Shown piece after piece: positions 25,367 to 33,498 of a DNA stretch of 34,213 nucleotides. Each line of letters starts with the position of its first letter. The stretch's first letter is position 1. The notes beneath the pieces were generated by a model. That model was not told the DNA's origin, ran no database searches, and saw only the letters and a list, made by a program, of their open reading frames with translations. The translations under genes were made by a program, and so were the position numbers. This DNA is from Candidatus Sulfotelmatobacter sp. (lineage in GTDB: Bacteria; Eisenbacteria; RBG-16-71-46): assembly GCA_035498555.1 (NCBI GenBank), contig DATKAB010000076.1, positions 1-34,213 of the forward strand, read 5' to 3'.

Positions 25367-27468
25367 GTTTCGCTCTCGATCAGACGTTTGAGCGTCGGCG
25401 GGTGGACGGGCTTGGTCAGGTGGTGATCGAAGCCCGCGTCCACCGCCCGGCGGCGATCCTCGCTCTGGCCGAAGCCGGTGAGCGCGATCAGGGTCATGCC
25501 GGGCGCGGGGCTTTCGCGCCGCAATCGCTCCGCGACTTCGTAGCCGTCCATGCCGGGGAGCCCGATGTCGAGCAGCACCACCTCGGGCCGCGAGGCTTCG
25601 GCGCGAGCCACCGCTTCCCGTCCATCGTGGGCGAGCTGCACGTCGTGCCCCCACAGCCTCAGCAGATCGGCCAGGGTCTCGGCCGAGTCGCGATTGTCGT
25701 CCACCACCAGCACGCGGCGCGCCACCCGGGCGTCGTCGTGCCGCGCGGCTTCGACGCTCACCACGCGCGGCGGCTCGATCCGCGGCAGGCGCAGCGTGAA
25801 CGTGCTGCCCTTGCCGATCCCGGGGCTCGAGGCGCGAATGCTGCCGCCGTGCATCTCGACCAGGCGCGAGACCAGCGACAACCCGATCCCGAGTCCGCCG
25901 TGGCCGCGCGTGATCGACGGGTCCACCTGCGTGAACGGATCGAAAATCCGCTCCAGCATGTCCGCGGGGATGCCCGCGCCGGTGTCGATCACCCGCACCA
26001 GCGCGTCGCGGCCATCCTGGGACAGCGCCAGCGTGATGCGTCCGCCAGCGGGCGTGTACTTGATGGCGTTGTTGAGGAGATTGGCGACGATCTGCGCGAG
26101 GCGGATGCGATCGCCGTCCACCCAGACGGTCGAGCCGGGGAGCGACAGCGCCAGCTCGACGCGCTGCGCATTCGCCCGCGAACGGAAGTCCTCGACCGCC
26201 TCGCCCAGGATCTCGGTGAGGCTCACCGGCTCGCGGTGAAGCGTGATCTTGCCCTGATTGATGCGCGAGACGTCGAGCAGGTCGTCCACCAGCCGGGTCA
26301 TGTTGTCCACCTGGCGCTTCATCATCGCGTGAGTCAGGCGGACATCGGTGGGCATCTCGGGTGCCCGTGATTCGAGCACGTACAGCGCGTTGCTGAGCGG
26401 CGCGAGCGGATTGCGCAGCTCGTGCCCGAGCACGCCGAGGAATTCGTCCTTGCGCTCGTGCATCACGGTGAGCGAGCCCATGCGCTCGCGCAGCGTTTTC
26501 TCATAGCGCACGATGCTCTGGCCGACCGGCAGCGCGGTCAGTCCGCCGATCAGGATGCCGGCGATCAACAGCACCAGCACCGCGATCATGCTGGCGCGGA
26601 TCGAGTAGCGCGCTCCCTGCGCGGCCTCGGCCAGGTCGGTGCGCGTGACGCCGTGAATGCCCTGGTCCACCACGTGCTCGAGCTGATTGGCGAGCGCGGC
26701 GTAGCGGGCGAGCGCGATGCGGAGCCGATCACGATCGTCGAGGCAGTCGTGGGCCGCGGCGACCTGGTCCGCGAAGGCGGCCCGGAAGCGCTGGAAGCCC
26801 GGGCGCTCGCTCTCGGAGAGCCGGAGGTCGCCGAGGTCGGCCAGCGCGCGGCGCGTGTCTTCGGCCAGCGCGCCGACGCGTGCCCGCTCATCGGGGTCGT
26901 GGGTCGCCCGGTAGAGTCCGACCGCGGCCGCCACGCCATTGAGGTTCGCCGCCAGCTGATTGGCGAGCGCCTGCTTGCGCGGCCCGTTCCTGTGAGTGTC
27001 GAGCTTCGCCAGGACGTCGCGATTGAGGATCAAGCGGGTGCCTGCGGTCGCCCGTCCAAAGCGCGCGATGCCGGCGCGCTCGATGTCGCTCAACGCCATG
27101 AGCGAGTCGCCCACCAGATGGATCTCGTCCTGGCGTGCCTGGATCTCGCGGCCGAGCTCGAGCGTGGCGCGCGACTGCGCCACCTGCTCGTAGTGCTGGA
27201 TCATGCGATCGAGCACCACGCGATTGGCGGCGATCTTGGCGCGGTGAGAGGTCTCGCCGTCGCCGACGTAGGCCAGCAGCGCCGCGCGCGAGCCGCTCAC
27301 GTTGAGCGCCATCTCGTAGGCAATGGCGCTGGCCGGCTCCTGCACCGCCATGATCGTCGAGAGGGCCCGCTCGATCGAGGCGAGGCGGTGAGCGACGAAC
27401 AGACCGATGCCGACCAGGAACAGCATCAGGAGGCCGAAACCGAGCCAGAGTTTGCCCGCAGTGCTCAT
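25363..27468 (-). CDS. Hybrid sensor histidine kinase with C-terminal receiver (701 aa)
   Basis: Membrane sensor with phosphorelay output. Helix 1 (about 8-28) and helix 2 (about 293-313) bracket about 265 residues of extracytoplasmic helical sensor, similar to four-helix-bundle chemoreceptor-type domains. The dimerisation domain has VLGHELRNPLAPLSN with His349. The ATPase has the N-box IVANLLNNAIKYTPAG, G1 VIDTGAGIP and G2 GHGGLGIGLSLV. A receiver follows from about 584, with acidic pocket VVDDN and acceptor Asp634 (VVLLDIGLPGMDG). No Hpt domain is fused, so phosphate should leave through a separate phosphotransferase. The divergent neighbour at 27578 is a candidate. A TATACT box lies 9 nt before the ATG. 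Confidence 0.93.
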   Translation of the reverse strand: MSTAGKLWLGFGLLMLFLVGIGLFVAHRLASIERALSTIMAVQEPASAIAYEMALNVSGSRAALLAYVGDGETSHRAKIAANRVVLDRMIQHYEQVAQSRATLELGREIQARQDEIHLVGDSLMALSDIERAGIARFGRATAGTRLILNRDVLAKLDTHRNGPRKQALANQLAANLNGVAAAVGLYRATHDPDERARVGALAEDTRRALADLGDLRLSESERPGFQRFRAAFADQVAAAHDCLDDRDRLRIALARYAALANQLEHVVDQGIHGVTRTDLAEAAQGARYSIRASMIAVLVLLIAGILIGGLTALPVGQSIVRYEKTLRERMGSLTVMHERKDEFLGVLGHELRNPLAPLSNALYVLESRAPEMPTDVRLTHAMMKRQVDNMTRLVDDLLDVSRINQGKITLHREPVSLTEILGEAVEDFRSRANAQRVELALSLPGSTVWVDGDRIRLAQIVANLLNNAIKYTPAGGRITLALSQDGRDALVRVIDTGAGIPADMLERIFDPFTQVDPSITRGHGGLGIGLSLVSRLVEMHGGSIRASSPGIGKGSTFTLRLPRIEPPRVVSVEAARHDDARVARRVLVVDDNRDSAETLADLLRLWGHDVQLAHDGREAVARAEASRPEVVLLDIGLPGMDGYEVAERLRRESPAPGMTLIALTGFGQSEDRRRAVDAGFDHHLTKPVHPPTLKRLIESET

Positions 27469-27477
27469 GAGCGCGGC

Positions 27478-27483
27478 AGTATA
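27478..27483 (-). promoter_or_regulatory. TATACT -10 box just before the hybrid kinase start
   Basis: On the minus strand TATACT ends 9 nt before the ATG, with no Shine-Dalgarno. No good -35 lies 16-18 nt upstream. This is the same layout as two other genes here and suggests a leaderless message. Confidence 0.35.
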
Positions 27484-27577
27484 GCGTGGTCGTGGCGGGC
27501 GGCGGCGCGCTTGCGGTCGCGGCGGGCGCGCGGCAGGATGAGCGGGCCGCTCACGCCCTTGAGTGACGGGAGGAAGG

Positions 27578-28216
27578 TTGGCTGACGAGAGTCTCCGCCG
27601 GGCCTGCTATCTGGCGGCGCTATCACGGCTCCAGCGCGGTCTCGCGCACGATGCCCGCTCGCACCTCGGCAGCATCGCGCTCCAGTTCGAGCTGATCGGC
27701 GAGCTGCTCGAGCGCGAGAGCCCGCCGGGCGAGGGGCTCGCGCGTCGCCTGAAGCCGGCGGTCGAGCGCGGGCGCGCCGGGCTCGAGCGCGCGCGCCGCG
27801 ACTTCGAGCTGGCGATCGGCACGCTGGCGCCGCCGGCCGGCGAGGTGCTCGATCTCGGCGCCTGTCTCGCCGAGCTCGAGGCGCTGATCGCGGCCGGCGC
27901 GGCCGACCGCCCGGTCCGCTGGCCGGCCGAGCCGGGGGCCTCGCCGGCGCTGCGCGTCGCGCACCCGGCGATCGCGCGCGAGGCGCTTTCGATCGCGGCC
28001 ATCGAGATGACCTTCGCGAATCCGCCGGGCGGGCCGCTCGAGGTGTCGCTGGATTCGAGCCGGGCCCAGGCGCGCGTGAGCTTCGCTGGCGCGATGCCCC
28101 CGCACGACGCGCGCTGGCGGCGAGCGGTCGAGGAATCGCTGGCCTCGCTGGGCGGATCGGTGCGCGACGGCGAGGCGCGGCTGGAACTGGTATTCCCGCT
28201 GCTTCCCATGGACTGA
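27578..28216 (+). CDS. Degenerate histidine-kinase-like protein, possible phosphotransferase (212 aa)
   Basis: No confident family match. The first part is helical with LAHDARSHLGSIALQFELIG, which resembles a kinase dimerisation helix around His24 (compare H-D/E-x-R/N-x-x-L). A second amphipathic helix follows at about 50-80. The remaining 110 residues look like a shrunken ATPase fold ending LGGSVRDGEARLELVFPLLP, but N-box, G1 and G2 motifs are absent. This layout recalls ChpT/Spo0B-type phosphotransferases. Start choice: TTG at 27578 has GGGAGGAAGG directly upstream, while the GTG at 27563 has none. It lies 7 nt before an NtrC-type regulator and is divergent from a hybrid kinase, so a phosphorelay link is plausible. 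Confidence 0.6.
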   Translation: MADESLRRACYLAALSRLQRGLAHDARSHLGSIALQFELIGELLERESPPGEGLARRLKPAVERGRAGLERARRDFELAIGTLAPPAGEVLDLGACLAELEALIAAGAADRPVRWPAEPGASPALRVAHPAIAREALSIAAIEMTFANPPGGPLEVSLDSSRAQARVSFAGAMPPHDARWRRAVEESLASLGGSVRDGEARLELVFPLLPMD

Positions 28217-28223
28217 GGCCGCC

Positions 28224-29618
28224 ATGCCCCTCGCCCTGATCGTTGAAGACGACGCCGATGCACTGGCCACGCTTGCCGAGCTGGTGGAGCTCGAAGGCTT
28301 CGAGATCGCGAGAGCCGCCAGTCTGCGCGAGGCGCTCCAGCGGCTCGCCGAGCGATCACCCGACGTCGTGATCACCGATCTCATGCTTCCCGACGGCAGC
28401 GGGCTCGAGCTGCTCGACCACGAGTATCCGGCGGCTCGACCGCAGATCGTGCTGGTCACCGGCAACGCCTCGAAGGATTCCGCGATCGAGGCGGTGAGAA
28501 AGGGCGCCAAGGACTATCTGGAGAAGTCGAAGGACGAGGGCCGGCTCAAGGTGGTGCTCGCCAACGTGCGCCGCGAGCTGGCCGACCAGCGCGAGATCCG
28601 CCAGCTGCGCGGCGCGCTGCGCGAGCACGGTCAGTTCCATCAACTGATCGGGGCTTCGGCGGCGATGCAGCGCGTCTACGACCTGATCGAGCGTGTGGCC
28701 CCGACTCAGGCGGCGGTGCTGATCACCGGCGAGAGCGGTACCGGCAAGGAACTGGTGGCCCTGACCGTTCACGAGCTGAGCCCGCGACGCGAGGCCGAGT
28801 TCGTCGCCGTCAATTGCAGCGCGGTGCCGGCCAATCTGTTCGAGAGCGAGCTGTTCGGCCACGAGCGCGGCAGCTTCACCGGCGCGACCCAGCAGCACCG
28901 CGGGCTGTTCGAGCGCGCCTCGGGAGGGACGCTGTTCCTCGACGAGATCACCGAGATGCCGATCGAGCTCCAGCCCAAGCTGCTGCGCGCGCTCGAATCG
29001 GGCGAAGTGACGAGAATTGGCGCCGAGCAACCTCTGCGCGTGGATGTGCGGGTGATCGCCGCGTCCAACCGCCCGCCCGAGGCCGCGATCCGCGACGGGC
29101 GGCTGCGCGAGGATCTCTTCTATCGGCTGAACGTCTTTCCCATCGAGCTGCCTCCGCTGCGCGATCGCGGAGACGATGCGCGGTTGCTCGCCGAGCACTT
29201 TCTCGCCGAGATCAATCGCGCCGAGGGATCGAACAAGCGCCTCGCAGCGGGCATTCGGGAGCGGCTCACCGCGCACGCGTGGCCGGGCAACGTGCGGGAG
29301 TTGAAGAACGCGCTGCACCGCGCGTACATCCTGTCGCGGGCCGATGTGGACCTGGAGCTCAGCCGCCCGAGCATCGCCGGAACGCCCCCGGCCCCGGGCG
29401 GTGATGGCGCGGCGTCGGCCGGCATTCCGGTCGGCCTCACGCTCGAGGAGATCGAGCGCCGCATGATCGTCGCCACCCTCGAGCACACCGGGGGCGACAA
29501 GCGCGAGGCCGCCCGGATGCTCGGCATCAGTCTCAAGACTCTCTACAACCGCCTCAATGTCTATGCGGCCGCCGAGCGCGGCGCGCCGGCCGCGCCCCCC
29601 GAGGCCCCCGGCGCCTGA
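28224..29618 (+). CDS. Sigma54-dependent NtrC-family response regulator, GSFTGA variant (464 aa)
   Basis: Second sigma54 activator of the window. The receiver has Asp9-Asp10, acceptor Asp52 ([13 protein letters not shown]) and Lys101. The AAA+ domain has Walker A GESGTGKE (169-176), GSFTGA (216-221), Walker B LFLDEI with Asp240-Glu241, then [16 protein letters not shown] and [21 protein letters not shown] Fis-type helix-turn-helix ends [20 protein letters not shown]. The sigma54 loop has Ser for the common Ala, a tolerated variant. A GAGG overlapping the previous stop region sits 5 nt before the ATG. It probably forms an operon with the degenerate kinase-like gene. Likely inputs are that protein and the hybrid kinase. 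Confidence 0.95.
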   Translation: MPLALIVEDDADALATLAELVELEGFEIARAASLREALQRLAERSPDVVITDLMLPDGSGLELLDHEYPAARPQIVLVTGNASKDSAIEAVRKGAKDYLEKSKDEGRLKVVLANVRRELADQREIRQLRGALREHGQFHQLIGASAAMQRVYDLIERVAPTQAAVLITGESGTGKELVALTVHELSPRREAEFVAVNCSAVPANLFESELFGHERGSFTGATQQHRGLFERASGGTLFLDEITEMPIELQPKLLRALESGEVTRIGAEQPLRVDVRVIAASNRPPEAAIRDGRLREDLFYRLNVFPIELPPLRDRGDDARLLAEHFLAEINRAEGSNKRLAAGIRERLTAHAWPGNVRELKNALHRAYILSRADVDLELSRPSIAGTPPAPGGDGAASAGIPVGLTLEEIERRMIVATLEHTGGDKREAARMLGISLKTLYNRLNVYAAAERGAPAAPPEAPGA

Positions 29619-29640
29619 AGCCGTCGCTGTAGCCGGTACA

Positions 29641-29655
29641 AACGGGAACCCCGTT
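29641..29655. promoter_or_regulatory. Dyad after the second NtrC gene: terminator or activator site
   Basis: AACGGG-AAC-CCCGTT is a perfect 6-bp dyad, with GGAAC-CCC-GTTCC nested in it. It is 22 nt past the regulator stop. It also sits about 95-110 nt upstream of the start predicted from the sigma54-like motif at 29724. It could be a weak terminator or an enhancer site. Confidence 0.3.
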
Positions 29656-29723
29656 CCTACATCGCCGCCGGGCACCCGCGGCTCCGCGCCGTGAATTCCA
29701 GTCACTTGCGCGCTCCGGCGGGC

Positions 29724-29739
29724 TGGCATGGCCACTGCA
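29724..29739 (+). promoter_or_regulatory. Sigma54-like -24/-12 promoter upstream of the DUF5670 gene
   Basis: TGGCATGGCCACTGCA keeps GG and GC with exactly 10 nt between. It differs from TGGCACG-N4-TTGCA only at two less critical positions. Transcription would start near 29750, giving a leader of about 130 nt. The gene immediately upstream encodes a sigma54 activator. Confidence 0.5.
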
Positions 29740-29816
29740 GGAGCGAGCCGCGGCGCTTCGGCCGGCCGGCGATATCGAGGGGATAAGCCAGACCGACGAA
29801 GCTCCACGAACGGGGA

Positions 29817-29856
29817 TCCGGGACCGATGCCAACGGCGAGCGGCGGAGGTCCCGGA
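29817..29856 (+). other. Leader hairpin before the DUF5670 gene
   Basis: TCCGGGAC (29817-29824) pairs with GTCCCGGA (29849-29856) around a 24-nt loop. The stem ends 9 nt before the GGAGG ribosome site (29866-29870), so it could affect translation. The rest of 29619-29878 holds no convincing gene. Confidence 0.4.
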
Positions 29857-29878
29857 GAACCACCCGGAGGTGAGAGAG

Positions 29879-30037
29879 ATGTGGAGATTGATCGGGCTCC
29901 TCCTCCTCGTCACGTGGCTGATGGGGCTCGCCACCGGCTATGTCCTCGGGGGCTGGATCCACCTGTTTGCAGCGCTGGCGCTCGTGCTGCTCTTCACCCC
30001 GGGGCTGCATCGCCCGCGCGAGCGCCATACCAGCTAG
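29879..30037 (+). CDS. Small two-helix membrane protein, lmo0937/DUF5670 family (52 aa)
   Basis: A short gene easily missed by length cut-offs. The protein reads MWRLIGLLLLVTWLMGLATG, then YVLGGWIHLFAALALVLLF and a basic tail ending RPRERHTS. This W-x-LG-L-x-T-x-Y-x-x-GG-x-IH pattern is that of the lmo0937/DUF5670 family of about 50-residue membrane proteins. Two helices are expected, with the GG-x-IH turn between them. Their function is unknown; they are often linked with stress conditions. GGAGG lies 8 nt before the ATG. A sigma54-like promoter and a leader hairpin stand upstream and a very strong hairpin follows, so it looks like its own transcription unit. Confidence 0.85.
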   Translation: MWRLIGLLLLVTWLMGLATGYVLGGWIHLFAALALVLLFTPGLHRPRERHTS

Positions 30038-30044
30038 AGAGTCC

Positions 30045-30109
30045 GGGGGCGCAGAGGAAGACGGGAATCACGGCGGCGGAGTGATGGGATTCCCGTGCCC
30101 TGCGCCCCC
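30045..30109 (+). terminator. Long two-part hairpin after the DUF5670 gene
   Basis: GGGGGCGCAG (30045-30054) pairs with CTGCGCCCCC (30100-30109). Inside it, ACGGGAATC (30061-30069) pairs with GATTCCCGT (30088-30096). The structure starts 7 nt after the stop. Only two T residues follow, but the stem is the strongest in the window. Confidence 0.65.
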
Positions 30110-30125
30110 TTAGCGCCCGAACGGT

Positions 30126-31073
30126 ATGCTGGCCACCCAGCATGCCGACCCCGCCGCGCCGCGCCCGAACCCTCCCGAATCGCCGCGCACCGGCGGCACG
30201 CTCGTGAGCGTCGCCGCCCTCGCGCTGGTGCTCCTCTCGGCCTTCCTTCACGCCGCCTGGAACCTGTGGGCCAAGCAGATCGGCGGCGACACCCGCGCCG
30301 CCACCCTGATGGGCGTGCTGGAAGCGATCAGCGTGATCGCCTTCGCTCCGGCGGCCCTGCTGGTGGCGCACGCCGCGCATCTCACGCTCGACGGCCGCGC
30401 CCTCGCCTGGATCGCCGGCAGCGGGTTCCTGCACGTCGCCTACTTCCTGCTGCTGCTGCGCGGCTATCGGGTGAGCGAGTTGTCGGTGGTCTACCCGGTG
30501 GCGCGCGGCACCGGACCGCTGCTGGCGGCGATTGGCGCCGCGCTCTGGCTCGGCGAGCGCCCGACTCTGCTGTCGGTGGGCGGCGCCCTGCTGATCGCTC
30601 TCGGCATCGTGATTCTCACGCTCCACCCGGGAGAGCCTCGCTCCGGGCGGGTGCGGGCCGGCGTCATCCTGGGTGCGCTGGTCGGGGTCACGATCGGCGC
30701 CTACACGCTGTGGGACGGCGCCGCGGTCTCTAAGCTCGCGCTGCCGCCCATCCTCTACTACTGGGGCGGCGAGCTGTGCCGGGCGCTGGTGTTCGCGCCG
30801 TTCGTGGTTGCCGACCGAGCCGGGGCGCGCCTGCTGTGGCGGGAGCATCGTCTGCGGGTGCTCGGGATCGCCCTGGCGAGCCCGATCGCGTACATCCTGG
30901 TGCTGGTCGCCATGTCGCGCGCCCGCGTGAGCCATGTCGCGCCGGTGCGCGAACTGAGCATCCTGTTCGGCGCCTGGTTCGGCGCGCGCGTGCTGGGCGA
31001 GGGCGATCGCGCGCGCCGGCGCTGGGCGGCACTCGCGTTCGTGGCCGGCGTGCTGGCGCTGGCGTCTGCGTGA
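30126..31073 (+). CDS. EamA/DMT-superfamily transporter (315 aa)
   Basis: Inner-membrane transporter of the drug/metabolite superfamily, with about ten helices in two EamA repeats. The first repeat runs from LALVLLSAFLHAAWNLWAKQ to about residue 160 (SELSVVYPVARGTGPLLAAI, GGALLIALGIVILTL). The second follows from RAGVILGALVGVTIGAYTLW, with VSHVAPVRELSILFGAWFGA near the end. The substrate is unknown; relatives export amino acids or metabolites. The start is uncertain. The ATG at 30126 has no ribosome site and gives a 25-residue Pro-rich extension; a GTG at 30204 would begin just before helix 1. It stands between the DUF5670 terminator and the liuC promoter. Confidence 0.85.
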   Translation: MLATQHADPAAPRPNPPESPRTGGTLVSVAALALVLLSAFLHAAWNLWAKQIGGDTRAATLMGVLEAISVIAFAPAALLVAHAAHLTLDGRALAWIAGSGFLHVAYFLLLLRGYRVSELSVVYPVARGTGPLLAAIGAALWLGERPTLLSVGGALLIALGIVILTLHPGEPRSGRVRAGVILGALVGVTIGAYTLWDGAAVSKLALPPILYYWGGELCRALVFAPFVVADRAGARLLWREHRLRVLGIALASPIAYILVLVAMSRARVSHVAPVRELSILFGAWFGARVLGEGDRARRRWAALAFVAGVLALASA

Positions 31074-31100
31074 GGCGCCCGGCCCGAACGCCGCGCTCAC

Positions 31101-31129
31101 TTGCCCGGCGCGATCGCTTCGCGTTCAAT
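31101..31129 (+). promoter_or_regulatory. Possible sigma70-type promoter for the liuC operon
   Basis: TTGCCC (31101-31106), a 17-nt spacer and TTCAAT (31124-31129) lie 42 nt before the liuC ATG. The match is moderate. Confidence 0.3.
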
Positions 31130-31171
31130 CCGCCTGGCATTCGCGAATCGCTGCCCCCTCGAGGAGGAGTC

Positions 31172-31948
31172 ATGGCGCTGGTCGAGGTCGAGCGCACCGG
31201 GAAAGTGGCCCGGCTGTGGCTCAATCGCCCCGAAGTGCACAACGCGCTCTCGCCCGAGCTGTGCGCCGCGCTCGATCAGGCGCTTCACGAGCTCGGGCAC
31301 GACGACGCGGTGCGCGTGATCGTGCTGGGCGGGCGCGGGCCCTCGTTTTGCGCGGGCGCCGACCTCGCGGCGATGAAGGCCTCGGCCGCCGCGAGCTTCG
31401 ACTTCAATCTCGCCGAGGCTCAAAAGCTGGGCGGCATGTTCGCGGCGCTCGCCGACTGCCCGAAGCCGCTGGTGGCGCGGATCCACGGCTCGGTGTTCGG
31501 CGGTGGCGTGGGTCTGGCCTGTGCGTGCGACGTGAGCGTCGCGAGCGAGGACGCGCGATTCGGGCTGACCGAGGTGCGGCTCGGCATTCTGCCCGCGCTG
31601 ATCTCGCCCTACGTGATCCGGCGGCTCGGCGACGCGCGGGCGCGCGAGCTGATGCTGACCGGCGAGCGCTTCGATGCGCGGACCGCGCTCGAGTACCGGA
31701 TGATCCAGCGCCTGGTCCCGGCCGGCGAGCTCGACGCGGCGGTCGAGGAACGCGTGAGCGAGCTGCTGAAGGGCGCGCCGCACGCGCAGGCTCGTATCAA
31801 GATGCTGCTCGAGCTGTGGGCGGATTCGACCTGGGAGGAGTACCGCGCCGCCCTGCCGCGCGCGCTCGCCGAGGTGCGCTCCGGCGACGAGGCGCGCGAC
31901 GGTCTCGCCTCGTTCTTCGAGAAGCGCAAGCCGGGCTGGCTCGACTGA
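31172..31948 (+). CDS. liuC: Methylglutaconyl-CoA hydratase-type enoyl-CoA hydratase (258 aa)
   Basis: Crotonase-fold hydratase, assigned to conversion of 3-methylglutaconyl-CoA to HMG-CoA in leucine breakdown, the step right after MCC. The CoA pocket is FCAGADL (59-65), the oxyanion loop is GGGVGLAC (from 110) and the catalytic Glu134 is in TEVRLG. The stretch GILPALISPYVIRRLG resembles LiuC/AtuE-type enzymes. In this subgroup the second Glu of classical enoyl-CoA hydratase (GGGCEL) is replaced by Gly (GGGVGL), as seen here. GAGGAGGAG precedes the ATG. It is followed 32 nt later by the biotin carboxylase, supporting the leucine-pathway assignment. Confidence 0.85.
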   Translation: MALVEVERTGKVARLWLNRPEVHNALSPELCAALDQALHELGHDDAVRVIVLGGRGPSFCAGADLAAMKASAAASFDFNLAEAQKLGGMFAALADCPKPLVARIHGSVFGGGVGLACACDVSVASEDARFGLTEVRLGILPALISPYVIRRLGDARARELMLTGERFDARTALEYRMIQRLVPAGELDAAVEERVSELLKGAPHAQARIKMLLELWADSTWEEYRAALPRALAEVRSGDEARDGLASFFEKRKPGWLD

Positions 31949-31980
31949 GCGATGCCAATCACGGGAGGCGGAGGGGGCTC

Positions 31981-33498
31981 ATGTTTCGCCGCGTGCTGAT
32001 CGCCAATCGCGGCGAGATCGCCTGCCGCATCGCCACCACGCTCCGCGAGATGGGGATCGCTCCGATCGCGGTGTGCTCGGCCGCCGATCGCGACGCGATG
32101 CACGTTCGCTGCGCCGACGAGCGCGTCGAGCTCGGGCCCGCCGAGGCGCGGGATTCCTACCTCAACATTCCGGCGCTGCTCGAGGCCGCCCGCCGCACGG
32201 GCGCCGAGGCCATTCATCCCGGTTACGGCTTCCTGTCCGAGAACGCCGGGTTCGCGAGCGCGGTGGAATCCGCCGGACTCATCTTCATCGGGCCGAGTCC
32301 CGAGTCGATCCGAGCGATGGGCGACAAGCGCGCCGCGCGAGACCTGGCGGTCGAGGCCGGCGTTCCGGTCGTGCCCGGCGCGACCGGCGCCGATGTCGCG
32401 GCCCTTTGCGCCGCGGCGAAAGGCATGGGCTTCCCGGTCATGGTGAAGGCGGCGATGGGCGGGGGTGGCAAGGGCATGCGCGCGGTGAGCGAGGAGGGGG
32501 CGCTGGTCGAGGCGCTGGAGAGCGCCCAGCGCCTGGCGGCCTCGGCGTTCGGCGATCCTTCGGTCTACCTCGAGAAGCGCCTCGAGCACGCCCGGCACAT
32601 CGAGGTGCAGGTGCTGGGCGACGGTCAGGGCGAGGCGATCCACTTCTTCGAGCGCGAATGCTCGCTCCAGCGCCGCCATCAGAAAGTGATCGAGGAGACG
32701 CCCTCTCCGGCCATCGACGAGACGCGCCGCGAGCGCCTGGTGTTCGCGGCGGTGGCGCTCGCGAAACGCGCGCGCTATCGCGGCGCCGGAACCGTCGAAT
32801 TCCTGGTCGCGCCCGACGGCGCGTTCTATTTCCTCGAGATGAACACGCGACTCCAGGTCGAGCATCCGGTGACCGAACTCGCCACCGGCCACGATCTGGT
32901 GCGCGCGCAGGTGGTCGTGGCGGCGACCGGGAAGCTCCCGATTCCGCAGCCGGCAGTGCGCCGGCACGGGCACGCCATCGAGGCGCGCGTCTACGCGGAG
33001 GACGCGGCGCGCGAATTCCTGCCTCAGGCCGGGCGCGCGCTGCGCGTCCGCTGGCCGCGCGCGCCGTTCGTCCGCGTCGATGCCGGGGTGGAATCCGGCG
33101 ACACCGTCAGCGTTCACTACGATCCCCTGCTGGCGAAGATCATCGCTTACGCCGAGACTCGGGAACGCGCCCTCGGCCGGCTGGCCAGCGCGCTCGACGA
33201 CGCGCGCGTGCACGGCGTCGTCACCAATCTGCCGTTCCTGCGCGCGCTCGCCCGCTCGCCGGCGGTGGCGGGCGCGAAATTCGACACCGAGTGGATCGAG
33301 CGTGAATTCCTCGCCGACTTCGAGGCGGTGGTGCGCGCGCCGGCGCCCGAGCTGGCGCTGGCGGCCGCCGCCATCGCCGAGGCCGCCGGCCGTGGCGCTC
33401 CCACGGGGGTTGGGGCGCGTACGGGCGCAGCCGCCCCGCGTGCCGCCGATGCGTTCGAGAGCGCGGGGCGCTGGCGGCAGCGCGGGCTCGAGCGATGA
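31981..33498 (+). CDS. liuD: Biotin carboxylase subunit of methylcrotonyl-CoA carboxylase (split alpha, N-terminal chain, 505 aa)
   Basis: ATP-grasp enzyme that carboxylates biotin with bicarbonate and ATP. The N-terminal fold begins FRRVLIANRGEIACRIATTL and continues to HPGYGFLSEN. The ATP-binding glycine loop is GGGGKGM (160-166). RRHQKVIEE (from 231) and EMNTRLQVEHPVTE (286-299) carry the catalytic residues. The carboxylase ends near residue 450. The last 50 residues are Ala-rich and end GRWRQRGLER, like the beginning of the BT domain of one-chain MCC alpha. Normal MCC alpha is about 650-700 residues and includes the biotin carrier; here that part is a separate overlapping gene (ATGA). GGAGG lies 6 nt before the ATG. 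Confidence 0.9.
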   Translation: MFRRVLIANRGEIACRIATTLREMGIAPIAVCSAADRDAMHVRCADERVELGPAEARDSYLNIPALLEAARRTGAEAIHPGYGFLSENAGFASAVESAGLIFIGPSPESIRAMGDKRAARDLAVEAGVPVVPGATGADVAALCAAAKGMGFPVMVKAAMGGGGKGMRAVSEEGALVEALESAQRLAASAFGDPSVYLEKRLEHARHIEVQVLGDGQGEAIHFFERECSLQRRHQKVIEETPSPAIDETRRERLVFAAVALAKRARYRGAGTVEFLVAPDGAFYFLEMNTRLQVEHPVTELATGHDLVRAQVVVAATGKLPIPQPAVRRHGHAIEARVYAEDAAREFLPQAGRALRVRWPRAPFVRVDAGVESGDTVSVHYDPLLAKIIAYAETRERALGRLASALDDARVHGVVTNLPFLRALARSPAVAGAKFDTEWIEREFLADFEAVVRAPAPELALAAAAIAEAAGRGAPTGVGARTGAAAPRAADAFESAGRWRQRGLER

